A stretch of DNA of 64,000 nt from a virus. The translations under genes and the position numbers were made by a program. Positions 33,047 to 41,276 of this stretch are shown in pieces. Each line of letters opens with the position of its first letter. Position 1 is the first letter of the stretch. The notes under the pieces are model-generated. The model had not been told where the DNA came from. It did not search any database and was given only the letters and a program-made list of their open reading frames with translations. The DNA lies in IMG/VR virus record IMGVR_UViG_3300017605_000342, positions 1 to 64,000 of that record. One strand, written 5' to 3'.

Positions 33047-34729
33047 ATGAAGAAGACACTCACAATTGCGGGGCACAACGAGGTAATTACCGACAAGAAT
33101 TATCTCGGTGCCGGCGGGGAGGCTGCGGTGTACACCAGCGCCAATGGGCTGTTGGTATACAAGCTTTACCACGACCCGCAAAAGGCGGTAGCAATCCTTA
33201 ACAAGATTGCAGAGTTAAAAGCAATTCAATCAAAGGACGTTCTGATTCCACGCGATGTTATCTACGAAGGCGGCAGCCCCGTAGGATACTCGATGGATTT
33301 TTTAAGTAAGACAGATCCTTTGTGTAAGTTTTTTACCAAAGCTTTTAAGAATTCTCAAAAGATAACTCCAGATCAAATAAAGGAATTGATAACAAACATA
33401 CAAAAGATCGTACCGCACATCCACAAAGCACGGTGCCTAATTGTGGATTTCAATGAGCTAAATGTGCTGGTAGAAGCTGACAGGATTACACCGCACATTA
33501 TAGACACAGATAGTTTTCAAACACCAAACTATCCTGCCACAGCAATCATGCCGTCGATCAGAGATCCTAAAGCAACGAAGTTCACAGAACTGTCTGACTG
33601 GTTTTCGTGGGGCATCCTAGCCTTTCAAGCTTACATTAACATCCACCCGTACAAGGGCAATCATCCAGACTACACGGCAATGGACTGGCCGCGTAGAATG
33701 CAGGATAATGTCAGTGTCTTTGACAAGAAAGTAACCCTGCCTCCGGTATGTAATCCGCTGTCTGTAATTCCAAAAAACCACCTACATTGGTTTGAGGCGG
33801 TATTCCAGAAAGGTGATAGAAGCGTGCCGCCGTTAGCCGACGCAGTGGCTATCCCTGTACCACAGGCAATACAGATCGTAAAGTCCTCTGGTAAGTTTAT
33901 TGTAGCTCCTGTACAACAGTATGACTCTAAGATACGCTTCCATATAACATATGGTGGGGCAAACTGGGTAGCAACCCAGACAGCTATCTACAAGCCGCGC
34001 AACATAGGTGCTACTGTATCAAACACAGGACGTACTCGGTTGGTCCCTACTCATGACGGTGAACTGGTCGTTGTAGAAGTCAGTGGCGATTACATTGCGT
34101 TCAAGGACGCGGCCATGCATGAGTTCGGCCACACTACGTCTAATGGCGGGCGGTGCTTTGTCAAGAACAACGCACTGTATACCACCATTGCAGGCAAGCT
34201 TATCGAAACTACCTTCATTACTATGGGCAAGAAGATCATACCCCGCACTGTAGACCTTGACAATGTTTCAGAAATATCTTCCAGAATGTGTGAAGGTATT
34301 ATTGTACAGGATCTATTGGGTGAGATTTTTATAACAGTACCATATGTTGTGGGTCGTAGCAAGACCACCAAGCTACCGGAAGTTAAAGGCTACAGGGTCT
34401 TGGAGGCCCGCTCAGAAAGAAACGTTGTTGTTCTTGTTACAGAGAAGGGTGGCGAGTACTGGAGATTTGTTTTAACCTTCGACAACACGTGGGGCGCACA
34501 TACTTTCCGCTTGACAAAAATGCAGCAGTATGGTAGCATTAATATGACGGTGAAACCAAATGGCGTTGGTATCCTTGTCTCTGACCTTGACGAGATCGAA
34601 GTCTTCAAGGAAGACAAGGTTGTGGTTTATAAGAACCCGCCCTTTGATGAATCCATGTGGCTCTTTAATGTCAATGACAATGTTTGTTTTATCTCAGGTA
34701 ATCAAATCTACCAAGTTAAAATAACATGA
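33047..34729 (+). CDS. atypical protein kinase with C-terminal beta-propeller-like region (TerY-P-like)
   Basis: At 560 residues, the kinase lobe has GAGGEAAVY at 21-29 and Lys39 in 'VYKLY'. Its catalytic loop is 'CLIVDFNELNVLVE', and 'HIIDTDSFQ' stands in place of DFG. 'ELSDWFSWGILAFQAYI' corresponds to the F helix. The DxDSFQ version is typical of the kinases in TerY-P triads. Residues about 280-560 are repeated strands, probably a propeller or similar binding platform. Its partners would be the vWA protein and PP2C phosphatase. Confidence 0.8.
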   Translation: MKKTLTIAGHNEVITDKNYLGAGGEAAVYTSANGLLVYKLYHDPQKAVAILNKIAELKAIQSKDVLIPRDVIYEGGSPVGYSMDFLSKTDPLCKFFTKAFKNSQKITPDQIKELITNIQKIVPHIHKARCLIVDFNELNVLVEADRITPHIIDTDSFQTPNYPATAIMPSIRDPKATKFTELSDWFSWGILAFQAYINIHPYKGNHPDYTAMDWPRRMQDNVSVFDKKVTLPPVCNPLSVIPKNHLHWFEAVFQKGDRSVPPLADAVAIPVPQAIQIVKSSGKFIVAPVQQYDSKIRFHITYGGANWVATQTAIYKPRNIGATVSNTGRTRLVPTHDGELVVVEVSGDYIAFKDAAMHEFGHTTSNGGRCFVKNNALYTTIAGKLIETTFITMGKKIIPRTVDLDNVSEISSRMCEGIIVQDLLGEIFITVPYVVGRSKTTKLPEVKGYRVLEARSERNVVVLVTEKGGEYWRFVLTFDNTWGAHTFRLTKMQQYGSINMTVKPNGVGILVSDLDEIEVFKEDKVVVYKNPPFDESMWLFNVNDNVCFISGNQIYQVKIT

Positions 34730-35025
34730 CCGATAATCAGACACCAGGTAACATCGTAAAGATAACATCTAACAACGTCATTTACTTTACTTGTATTGAT
34801 TGTCACGCGCTTAATAGGACGACGTTTTACCCAGCAGTATTAAAACCGTGTAAGAAGTGTAAACTGAGTAAAGAAACTGTAGTAGTTAAAAACAAAGTTG
34901 CATACTATCAATATCGATGTTCTTACTGTGGTGTGGCTTTCTGTAGTGAACAGCTTAAACGATCCTACTGCTCTAAGCAGTGTTACGCATTTGACAACAG
35001 GAGGAAAATTGATAACATACAATGA
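34726..35025 (+). CDS. zinc-binding protein with two Cys clusters
   Basis: This 99-residue protein has 'CIDCHALN' with 'CKKCKLSKE', then 'CSYCGVAFCS' with 'YCSKQCYAFD'. Together they form two zinc sites, the second like a treble clef. It overlaps the kinase stop as ATGA. Similar ribbons end some TerY-P kinases, so it could be a split partner, but this is speculative. Confidence 0.58.
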   Translation: MTDNQTPGNIVKITSNNVIYFTCIDCHALNRTTFYPAVLKPCKKCKLSKETVVVKNKVAYYQYRCSYCGVAFCSEQLKRSYCSKQCYAFDNRRKIDNIQ

Positions 35026-35275
35026 CAACATCATAGGCACTTGCAGCATTTGCAGTGGACCTGTCACTGTACCTACTGTGTATTGGTCTACAACTCCACC
35101 AGTGCCACAATGTCAGCGTTGTGGTGCTTATGCTCAAGAGTCCTATGGAAAAGTAATACCCATGCGGCCAGCAGGTAAACGCTATCGCCCGGAAGATATA
35201 TTTGGGCCAAGAGATTCCGGCTTCAACGATAATGTGTTTGATGATGGTCACAAGGTTGATATAAAGTGGGGCTAA
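35009..35275 (+). CDS. zinc-ribbon protein, TTG start
   Basis: The TTG at 35009 follows CAGGAGG by 4 bases; no ATG is suitably placed. The 88-residue product has CSICSG and CQRCGAY (a four-Cys ribbon) and a basic 'PMRPAGKRYRPEDIFG' tail. The function is unknown. Confidence 0.55.
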   Translation: MITYNDNIIGTCSICSGPVTVPTVYWSTTPPVPQCQRCGAYAQESYGKVIPMRPAGKRYRPEDIFGPRDSGFNDNVFDDGHKVDIKWG

Positions 35276-35279
35276 AACA

Positions 35280-35624
35280 ATGCGAGTCCGTTGGGCAACC
35301 AAGCAGAAAAAGACCCGCAAAGATTTAATGAGACATGCAAAACGTAGAGCCGCATCCCGGTATGATTCCTCGTTTACGAACAATGATATTAACACGATAT
35401 CAACTAGGATTCAACAGGGGTTAGCACTGTACTCGGAACGGATATCTAACACAAGATCGTTACATATCATACAGTACAATGATAAGTACATTCGGGTGGT
35501 GTACGATAAGATGAAAAAAGCACCCGCAACATTTTTACCTATATACGATAAAAGAGATTTACCACATGAACCAAGAAACAGCGTTAACCAAAGTACCACA
35601 GCAATTGCCGACAACGGGAATTGA
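35280..35624 (+). CDS. hypothetical basic protein
   Basis: This 114-residue protein is rich in Lys and Arg at the start ('TKQKKTRKDLMRHAKRRAAS'), suggesting nucleic-acid binding. It has a strand-rich second half ('RSLHIIQYNDKYIRVVYDKM'). It overlaps the next gene by 59 bases. No family is recognised. Confidence 0.58.
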   Translation: MRVRWATKQKKTRKDLMRHAKRRAASRYDSSFTNNDINTISTRIQQGLALYSERISNTRSLHIIQYNDKYIRVVYDKMKKAPATFLPIYDKRDLPHEPRNSVNQSTTAIADNGN

Positions 35625-36375
35625 AGACTACGCAACAAAGCCTACAGTAATTCAGCTTATCCAGTCTAACCATTTGAACACCTATCCTGACGCAGTTGTG
35701 GGTGCCTTCAGAGACGTGGCTGGCCAACGTAATTTCGTTGACGAAAAGAACAAACCACGACCTATCAGTATTGTACCACTGGCAGGTTTGAAGCAGCGCG
35801 TGTTGTTCCCATCACAAGAATTGGGAGTACCACCGCTATGTAGATCACTTGATGGGGAATATCCCATCATTGGAAAATTGGCCGAGAACTTTGGGTTAGT
35901 ACCGCAGCACACAGACTGCAAGACTTGCCCTAAGAATGACTGGTCAGAATACAACGATAACAAGTCTCCTAAATATCAAGTTGTTCCTCCATGCCGCGAA
36001 CGTCCACGGTTATTGTTCGTTGACTTGGAAGATGAAATGCCATACATTATTACGTTCACGTCTAAATCAATCTCTCCGTTTAGAAAATTGATGCAGACGA
36101 TTCAACGTAACATTACGTCAGAAGCAAACAAAAATAAAAGAAATCCTAATTACACTGCGTATAACCTGTACGACTATGTGATTAGCATGTCGTCACAACC
36201 CTCGGTAAATGCAAAAGGGAAGTTTCATGTTGTGTACTTCGAAGCCCCCGAACGTGTTGCTGAACCAGGTAAGTATTACGAGTTCTTTGAAAAGTATGTC
36301 ATAAAACCTCAGTCTAAATACGGACACAACTTCGTACCACAAGACGCGGGAGTCGAAGGCAAGGGAAATGAGTAA
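35566..36375 (+). CDS. phage protein with four-Cys insert, possibly ssDNA-binding
   Basis: This 269-residue protein has Cys at about 92, 118, 121 and 143 ('LCRSLDG', 'DCKTCPKNDW', 'PPCRER'), then a beta-rich region 'MPYIITFTSKSISPFRKLM'. The layout, a zinc site within a beta domain and an acidic C-terminus, recalls phage proteins suspected to bind single-stranded DNA. That is only a resemblance. Replication genes lie nearby. Confidence 0.5.
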   Translation: MNQETALTKVPQQLPTTGIEDYATKPTVIQLIQSNHLNTYPDAVVGAFRDVAGQRNFVDEKNKPRPISIVPLAGLKQRVLFPSQELGVPPLCRSLDGEYPIIGKLAENFGLVPQHTDCKTCPKNDWSEYNDNKSPKYQVVPPCRERPRLLFVDLEDEMPYIITFTSKSISPFRKLMQTIQRNITSEANKNKRNPNYTAYNLYDYVISMSSQPSVNAKGKFHVVYFEAPERVAEPGKYYEFFEKYVIKPQSKYGHNFVPQDAGVEGKGNE

Positions 36376-36979
36376 CGAGCTAATTGTATATGGTAGTGTA
36401 ACAGCAGACCGACCTGCCCAAGTCCTTGAACGGATTGGGCAGGTTAAGAAAAAGTTTGTTGAGTACTTCTTGGAGCTATGCTTTCTACTTGGAGAAATAG
36501 TAGAGAACAAATACTATGAAGTATGGAAGTTCAACAGCTTTAAAGAGTATGTAGAAAACAGTGGGTTAGACATTCAGGTAGGAGCAGCATACCGGATGGT
36601 TAAGCTCTACGAAGGCGCAAAGAAACTAGGACTCACACATGAGCAACTAGCCGTCGCCAAACCCACGAAGCTGCTGGAAATTTTTTCTCTAGACCCTGTA
36701 CAGAATGAGCAAGCCATTCGAGGTCTGCTCGAAGAAGGCGATACGAACTCTGTTGAAGATGTTCGTAACAAAGTCAAAGCAGAGAAAGGGTTGTCGGAAG
36801 ATGTTTTCCTGAAGTTCAAAGTAGAAAAAGAAGTTCACGAAGATATCATCCTACCCGCACTGGAACGTTGCCGACAAATACACGGATCTGACAGGGACAA
36901 ACATGGAGAAGTCTACGACATATCAGATTCAAAATGTTTGATGCTGATATGCATGGACTTTTTGGGGTCATCTGAATGA
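36368..36979 (+). CDS. helical protein, ParB/DUF3102-like helix region
   Basis: This 203-residue all-helical protein has 'FVEYFLELCFLLGEIVENKY' and 'FKEYVENSGLDIQVGAAYRM'. The same layout occurs in plasmid and phage DNA-binding helical proteins such as the DUF3102 type. The C-terminus has a second helical unit. A DNA-binding role is plausible but not shown. Confidence 0.55.
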   Translation: MSNELIVYGSVTADRPAQVLERIGQVKKKFVEYFLELCFLLGEIVENKYYEVWKFNSFKEYVENSGLDIQVGAAYRMVKLYEGAKKLGLTHEQLAVAKPTKLLEIFSLDPVQNEQAIRGLLEEGDTNSVEDVRNKVKAEKGLSEDVFLKFKVEKEVHEDIILPALERCRQIHGSDRDKHGEVYDISDSKCLMLICMDFLGSSE

Positions 36980-37203
36980 TAGAAGCAGAAGTTGAACTGA
37001 TCAGAGAATCAAAAAGATTTTGGTCTTTCAGAATCAGGTATCCATCTAAGGATGCCAACAGAACTTGTTTACACTTCGGGCCTATCCGCTATACGAAGCG
37101 AAAGGCCACCAGAGAAGCAGCAATAGAATTTCTAGTTTACCTGTTTCCGAAAGACGAAATTCATATTACGGTTACGGAACTCAAAGTCATTAAGCACCAA
37201 TAG
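36976..37203 (+). CDS. hypothetical basic protein ending inside tRNA-Thr
   Basis: This 75-residue protein starts at ATGA. It has strands plus one helix ('REAAIEFLVYLFPKDEIH'). Its TAG stop is bases 8-10 of the following tRNA, an overlap of 10 bases, as with the gene before tRNA-Met. The function is unknown. Confidence 0.6.
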   Translation: MIEAEVELIRESKRFWSFRIRYPSKDANRTCLHFGPIRYTKRKATREAAIEFLVYLFPKDEIHITVTELKVIKHQ

Positions 37204-37268
37204 CTCAACTGGCAGAGCGGCGGATTTGTAACCCGCTGACCGGGGTTCAAGTCCTCGTTGGTGCTCCA
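37194..37268 (+). tRNA. tRNA-Thr (TGT)
   Basis: The acceptor is GCACCAA/TTGGTGC with T73 and encoded CCA. The anticodon loop TTTGTAA gives TGT, with one A-C mismatch at the stem end. The T arm is CGGGG-TTCAAGT-CCTCG. Confidence 0.93.
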
Positions 37269-37275
37269 CTCAACC

Positions 37276-37452
37276 ATGACACCTGAAGAAAGACTACTTC
37301 AAACTATAACAAAGTTACAGTCACAGGTTTACGAAGACCAAGAAGAGATTAAGCAACTCTGTATAACAGCTATAAAAGAATATGGTAGTATGAAAAATAG
37401 TGAAGGCCACATGGAGGCCCATCTGCCGGATGGCATGTGGCACATGGACTAG
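37276..37452 (+). CDS. 58-residue helical protein
   Basis: The ATG lies 7 bases after the tRNA. The product is helical ('EERLLQTITKLQSQVYEDQE') with a Met/His-rich end. No clear ribosome site is present. Its TAG stop is in frame with the following HNH gene. The function is unknown. Confidence 0.5.
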   Translation: MTPEERLLQTITKLQSQVYEDQEEIKQLCITAIKEYGSMKNSEGHMEAHLPDGMWHMD

Positions 37453-37464
37453 GGAGATGCTAAA

Positions 37465-37758
37465 ATACAACCTGTAAAGCTATCTAAAGAACAATACCGA
37501 AAGTTGGCTTTAAGGATTATACTGCGAGACGGCAGTAAGTGCCGCAAGTGTGGCATACGTCAAGGATTAACTGTTCATCATATCATCAAGCGTAGCAAAC
37601 TGCGCTTGGACGTTGCTTGGAACTTGATCACGTTGTGTCAGTTTCCATGCCACGCTGCTGTTGAAGATCACACACTCGTCATAGAACAGGACAACCACCT
37701 GAAATTCGAGGATGAAATCGACGCCAATAACCACGTAAGTTTCGTGAGGATTCCATGA
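37465..37758 (+). CDS. HNH endonuclease, candidate ATA start
   Basis: The HNH core is clear: 'CRKCGIRQGLTVHHIIKRSK', then 'WNLITLCQFPCHAAVE'. The family's N-terminal helix ('KLSKEQYRKLALRIILRDGS') extends upstream of the first TTG (37504), yet no ATG, GTG or TTG exists between it and the preceding in-frame TAG. An ATA at 37465 sits 8 bases after GGGAG, the ideal spacing, so an AUA start is proposed (97 residues). Translation from TTG would give a truncated 84-residue form. Confidence 0.7.
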   Translation: MQPVKLSKEQYRKLALRIILRDGSKCRKCGIRQGLTVHHIIKRSKLRLDVAWNLITLCQFPCHAAVEDHTLVIEQDNHLKFEDEIDANNHVSFVRIP

Positions 37759-37964
37759 AACCGCAATGTATGGGGTGCAAGCGTTTCCCCGATCAGATTT
37801 CTGAATACACAGACATGGTACTAGCGGGCGAAGCTGCCACTGCCGATGAATATGTTATGCAAGAGGAAGGTACGTACAACAAAGCCAACGGTCATTTCTT
37901 ATGCACGGCATGTTACGTTAAGGCAGGAATGCCATCCTCACCTAGAGGGTGGGTTTGTCCGTGA
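37755..37964 (+). CDS. conserved small Cys protein
   Basis: This 69-residue protein has 'CMGCKRFPDQISEY', 'YNKANGHFLCTACYVKAGMP' and a final 'PRGWVCP'. This combination is common in tailed phages. Cys pairs suggest a zinc site. The function is unknown. Confidence 0.7.
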   Translation: MKPQCMGCKRFPDQISEYTDMVLAGEAATADEYVMQEEGTYNKANGHFLCTACYVKAGMPSSPRGWVCP

Positions 37965-38194
37965 TAAAGTTAACTGGACAGGACGCAAGTTTTTTGTCGC
38001 ACATTGCGGAGATAATGGTTTCTACCAAACTAACTTCCCGCAAACAAACTAAATACGCAAAGACATTTATGTCTTTGATAGTAGAAGAAGAAGCAAAACT
38101 AATTGCAGCCGCCATAATAAAACCAACCAAAAAGATGTTACCTAGACATCTTGATACGGCGGAAAAAATACTACACTGGGCAAAAACTAATTAA
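37961..38194 (+). CDS. hypothetical protein, GTG start
   Basis: The GTG at 37961 overlaps the previous stop (GTGA), and a GAGGGTGGG stretch lies upstream. The 77-residue product is helical and basic. It ends one base into the primase-helicase ATG. The function is unknown. Confidence 0.58.
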   Translation: MIKLTGQDASFLSHIAEIMVSTKLTSRKQTKYAKTFMSLIVEEEAKLIAAAIIKPTKKMLPRHLDTAEKILHWAKTN

Positions 38195-40026
38195 TGGAAC
38201 TTACAAGAGCAGAGCAGTATGTAATTCTAAAAGGCTGGGAGTACAAGCTCAACGGGGATGAAATTGAAATAACCAAATGTCCCTTCTGCGGTAAAGAAAA
38301 TCACTTCTCTTTAAATACAGAAACAGAGAAGTCAAATTGTTTTAGGTGTGGTAAGGGTAGTAAAACTCTAGCATCTTTAAAAAAGAAACTTGGAGATAAA
38401 ATTGATGGGGTGTTTGACACCAAGGGGCGTATCAGTCCTACAGTCATAGACCCTATAGACCCAAAAGAAATCGAAGCAAATCACCAAGCCCTGATGGAAG
38501 ACGACGATGCCATTGATTGGTTAGTGTCTACACGCGGCTTTACACTGAAAGTGATTGAGGCAAAGAAACTAGGCTTAACCGAAAAGTTCTTCAGAAAGTT
38601 AGGACGCAAGGCACGAGCATTAGCAATGCCGTATTACAGAAACGGTAAGCCAATCTTCATTAAGTACCGCACGCTGCCTCCAGACGAGAAAGACTTTGTG
38701 TCAACGACAATCGATGACTTGCCGTTGTACAACGAAGATGCATTGCTGCAAGGCCACACAGAAGCCTTTGCAGTCGAGGGAGAATCTGATACACTGGCCA
38801 TGCTGTCGGCTGGCCTACCTAATGTGGTGGGCATACCGGGCGCTGGTACCAAGAAGACAGAATGGGTTACGCAGATAGACGAGGCTAATCTGTCCAAGAT
38901 CTATCTATGTTATGACAACGACGAAGCAGGGCAAACAAACGTTGTCAAGATGGCAGAAAAGATCGGGCTTGACAAATGCTACCTTATTAAACTGCCAGAG
39001 TTTGAAACAGTCTTTGGGGAACCGGGCAAAGATCTTAACGACTTCTTAAGATTACCGGACGGACTTGAGAGATTTCAGAAGCTTAAGGAAAGAGCTAGAC
39101 TTGTCCAAATACCCGGAGTCATGCCTGTTGCTGACATCCTGATGGATCAGCAAGACAAGCTAGAACGTGGCGATGATGCTATCCCTGAGTTCGATACACC
39201 GTGGTCTGATCTTACTGCCATTACTGGTCGGTTTGATCGCGGCGACGTGATCGGCATTACGGCCCAAGCTAAGCAGGGCAAAACCACGGTAGCTATTAAC
39301 TGGCTAGACTACTACGCCAGAATAAAGAAGTATTCTGTGTTTATGTATTGCTTAGAAATGTCTCAAGAAAGATTAGTTAAGAAGTGGATGTCTTATTTGC
39401 TAGAGAAACCAGATATTGTCAGCACACTTGTAGATGATGGTGGGGTTTTGAAGGAAGTTCAAAAAACCAACTTTACAATCGACGATTACAAACGTATGCG
39501 GGAAATGGTAGCTCAGATGGAATCTGACTACTTGTTTGGATTTACGCGATTCAAAACTTCACAAGATATTTTCGAAACGATATATCAAACGAAGCGTAGG
39601 TACGGTATAGACGTTGTTTGCTTTGACAACCTACATTTGCTAGCCCGCGAAGTAGAACATCGGGCATCTGAGTTAGACAACTTGTCAAAGCAGTTCAAAC
39701 AAATAACGATGGAACTAAAGATATTAGACATCTTGCTGATGCAGCCAACAAAGCCACCTAAAGGCGGAAACCTTACATCGTTCGCCGATGCACGTGGTTC
39801 TGTTGCAATGACACAAGACGTTGACTGTGGTATCTCGTTGTCCCGACCTCCTAAGCAACAAGTAACTGCTAGAGATTTGAGATCTGGTGGCCGCATAGAA
39901 TTCGTGGATGCATTTGAACCACGCGTTGTGGCAATGGTTGAATTCGCTAGGAACGCACCTGGTGGTGCTTGCACCTTAAACTTTGAAGGTGCAATTTCCA
40001 AAGTAAGTGCGTTAGAAAGGGTTTAG
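38194..40026 (+). CDS. bifunctional DNA primase-helicase (T7 gp4-like)
   Basis: This 610-residue protein has all parts of a T7-type enzyme. A zinc-binding domain comprises Cys29, Cys32, Cys49 and Cys52. A TOPRIM primase core has 'AVEGESDTLAMLSAG' near 190 and 'CYDNDEAGQTN'. A DnaB-family helicase has Walker A AQAKQGKTT near 357-365, 'VVCFDNLHLLAR' as Walker B, and a 'TKPPKGGNLTSFADARGSVA' loop. It makes primers and unwinds DNA at the phage fork. Confidence 0.92.
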   Translation: MELTRAEQYVILKGWEYKLNGDEIEITKCPFCGKENHFSLNTETEKSNCFRCGKGSKTLASLKKKLGDKIDGVFDTKGRISPTVIDPIDPKEIEANHQALMEDDDAIDWLVSTRGFTLKVIEAKKLGLTEKFFRKLGRKARALAMPYYRNGKPIFIKYRTLPPDEKDFVSTTIDDLPLYNEDALLQGHTEAFAVEGESDTLAMLSAGLPNVVGIPGAGTKKTEWVTQIDEANLSKIYLCYDNDEAGQTNVVKMAEKIGLDKCYLIKLPEFETVFGEPGKDLNDFLRLPDGLERFQKLKERARLVQIPGVMPVADILMDQQDKLERGDDAIPEFDTPWSDLTAITGRFDRGDVIGITAQAKQGKTTVAINWLDYYARIKKYSVFMYCLEMSQERLVKKWMSYLLEKPDIVSTLVDDGGVLKEVQKTNFTIDDYKRMREMVAQMESDYLFGFTRFKTSQDIFETIYQTKRRYGIDVVCFDNLHLLAREVEHRASELDNLSKQFKQITMELKILDILLMQPTKPPKGGNLTSFADARGSVAMTQDVDCGISLSRPPKQQVTARDLRSGGRIEFVDAFEPRVVAMVEFARNAPGGACTLNFEGAISKVSALERV

Positions 40027-40271
40027 TGCGCTGTTCTCATTGCAAGTCTCACGAAGTAAAGAAGGCACATATACTGTGCCGTCACTGTATAGATATTCTG
40101 TCAGTAGAAGTTAAACAACTACACCACACAGTAATTGAAGATGGGTCAGTGTGTGTAGCATGTAAGAAAAATCTTATAGTTGGTGGCGAATTCTTTATTA
40201 AACAAGGAAAGTGCTTTTGTAATGTGCACTGTGCTTCTAGATACTCTTGGAGAGAGCTTACCCTACCATGA
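40026..40271 (+). CDS. zinc-finger protein, GTG start
   Basis: The GTG overlaps the helicase stop (TAGTG). The 81-residue product has CSHC, CRHC, CVAC and CxxxC, enough for two zinc sites. Small Cys-rich proteins of this kind are frequent in phages. The function is unknown. Confidence 0.6.
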   Translation: MRCSHCKSHEVKKAHILCRHCIDILSVEVKQLHHTVIEDGSVCVACKKNLIVGGEFFIKQGKCFCNVHCASRYSWRELTLP

Positions 40272-40495
40272 AAGTCTACATACTCTGGGAACAAACATTC
40301 TACGAAGAGTGGGCAGTACGAGCAGTAACAGCTAGCAAAGAAAGAGCAGAAAGTTGGTGTATACCACAACGAAGATACTATGATACACATGAAATTCAGG
40401 ATTGGCCGAGTGGCGTAACGGTAGCCGCAGCAGGCTCAAACCCTGCCGCCTTCGGGCGTGAAGGTTCAACTCCTTCCTCGGCCACCAAACCATGA
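40268..40495 (+). CDS. hypothetical protein running through tRNA-Leu
   Basis: This frame starts at ATGA and encodes a normal-looking protein ('KVYILWEQTFYEEWAVRAVT'). Its last 31 codons are the tRNA-Leu gene read as protein ('DWPSGVTVAAAGSNPAAFG'), and it stops at a TGA overlapping the next ATG. Either the tRNA was inserted into the gene end, or the stop was lost and the tail is tolerated. Confidence 0.5.
   Translation: MKVYILWEQTFYEEWAVRAVTASKERAESWCIPQRRYYDTHEIQDWPSGVTVAAAGSNPAAFGREGSTPSSATKP
40404..40487 (+). tRNA. tRNA-Leu (CAA)
   Basis: Class II tRNA: acceptor GGCCGAG/CTCGGCC with A73 and encoded CCA, anticodon arm GCAGG-CTCAAAC-CCTGC, and variable-arm hairpin CGCC-TTCG-GGCG. It lies wholly inside the frame of a preceding CDS. 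Confidence 0.95.
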
Positions 40496-41082
40496 CATTC
40501 ATACAACAATTCCCCAATGCAAAGATAAATACACTACGCTATCTTACGGTGCATGATCCGTATGACCAGACACCAAACTGGTCTAGGCGCTATGAATGGA
40601 ACTACGCCATTAACGCCGTCATGTCCGAGTCTCCGTCTCCATTCTCTGTATTAAATGCGGCGTGTGGGTTTGCTGGCATACACGCAACGTTCTCTATGCG
40701 CCTAGAACCCCTGTGTGGCAGGGTATTTAACTGCGATATGCAGACACCGGACTTCGAAGATAACTTTAAGAACTTCTTTAAGCACGACATTTTCCAACCA
40801 TTCCCACAAATGTATGATGTCACATTATGCATTTCAACCTTAGAGGACTTCTTAGATCCTGTGCTGATTGAGCGGGCTTTATGCAACCTAGCGCAGTACA
40901 CAAGACGTAGGTTAATTATAACAGCAGACATATACGATAGAGTAAAGCCTGAATGGTTTACCCACATGGTCGGTCGTGACTCGGCACTCAACGACAACCA
41001 CGCACTGACGGGTGCTAACTCAAGCTATGCACAGCACGAGTTTGCACACCTTAAAATACTTGTACTGGACATATCGCTATGA
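40492..41082 (+). CDS. methyltransferase-like fold protein
   Basis: This 196-residue protein has 'FSVLNAACGFAGIHATFSMR' near the SAM motif I position. It also has 'NCDMQTPDF' and 'YDVTLCISTLEDFLDP', as in class I methyltransferases with a DxxxSxxxxEH-like site. Motif I is divergent (NAACGF rather than DxGxGxG), so activity is uncertain. It overlaps the previous frame. Confidence 0.48.
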   Translation: MTFIQQFPNAKINTLRYLTVHDPYDQTPNWSRRYEWNYAINAVMSESPSPFSVLNAACGFAGIHATFSMRLEPLCGRVFNCDMQTPDFEDNFKNFFKHDIFQPFPQMYDVTLCISTLEDFLDPVLIERALCNLAQYTRRRLIITADIYDRVKPEWFTHMVGRDSALNDNHALTGANSSYAQHEFAHLKILVLDISL

Positions 41083-41276
41083 ATCCAAACAAAGAAGTAT
41101 TTAAGTACACAATGAACGGTAGAAGTCAGTGCACCCTCACACTATATGAATACCTTATAGTCGAGGTTGTTAAGTCTTTATCCAGAAAGAAAACTGTGTA
41201 CTCAACTACGGAAGCAGCTACCAATGCTGTAGCCATCGTAGATAAGATATTTGAGTTAACAAAACACAAATGCTAA
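41079..41276 (+). CDS. hypothetical protein
   Basis: This 65-residue protein is ATGA-coupled upstream and overlaps the helicase by 7 bases. Helical ('YSTTEAATNAVAIVDKIFEL'). The function is unknown. Confidence 0.6.
   Translation: MNPNKEVFKYTMNGRSQCTLTLYEYLIVEVVKSLSRKKTVYSTTEAATNAVAIVDKIFELTKHKC

Noticed and set aside
37450-37452. TAG read-through (recoded stop) fusing the 58-residue protein to the HNH protein
   Set aside because: Many other genes here end in TAG, and no CTA-anticodon suppressor tRNA is present among the 22 tRNAs; an ATA start is simpler.
40268-40495. Treating tRNA-Leu(CAA) as a false positive because a CDS crosses it
   Set aside because: All four arms, the variable hairpin and CCA are perfect, so the tRNA is real and the CDS tail is the doubtful part.
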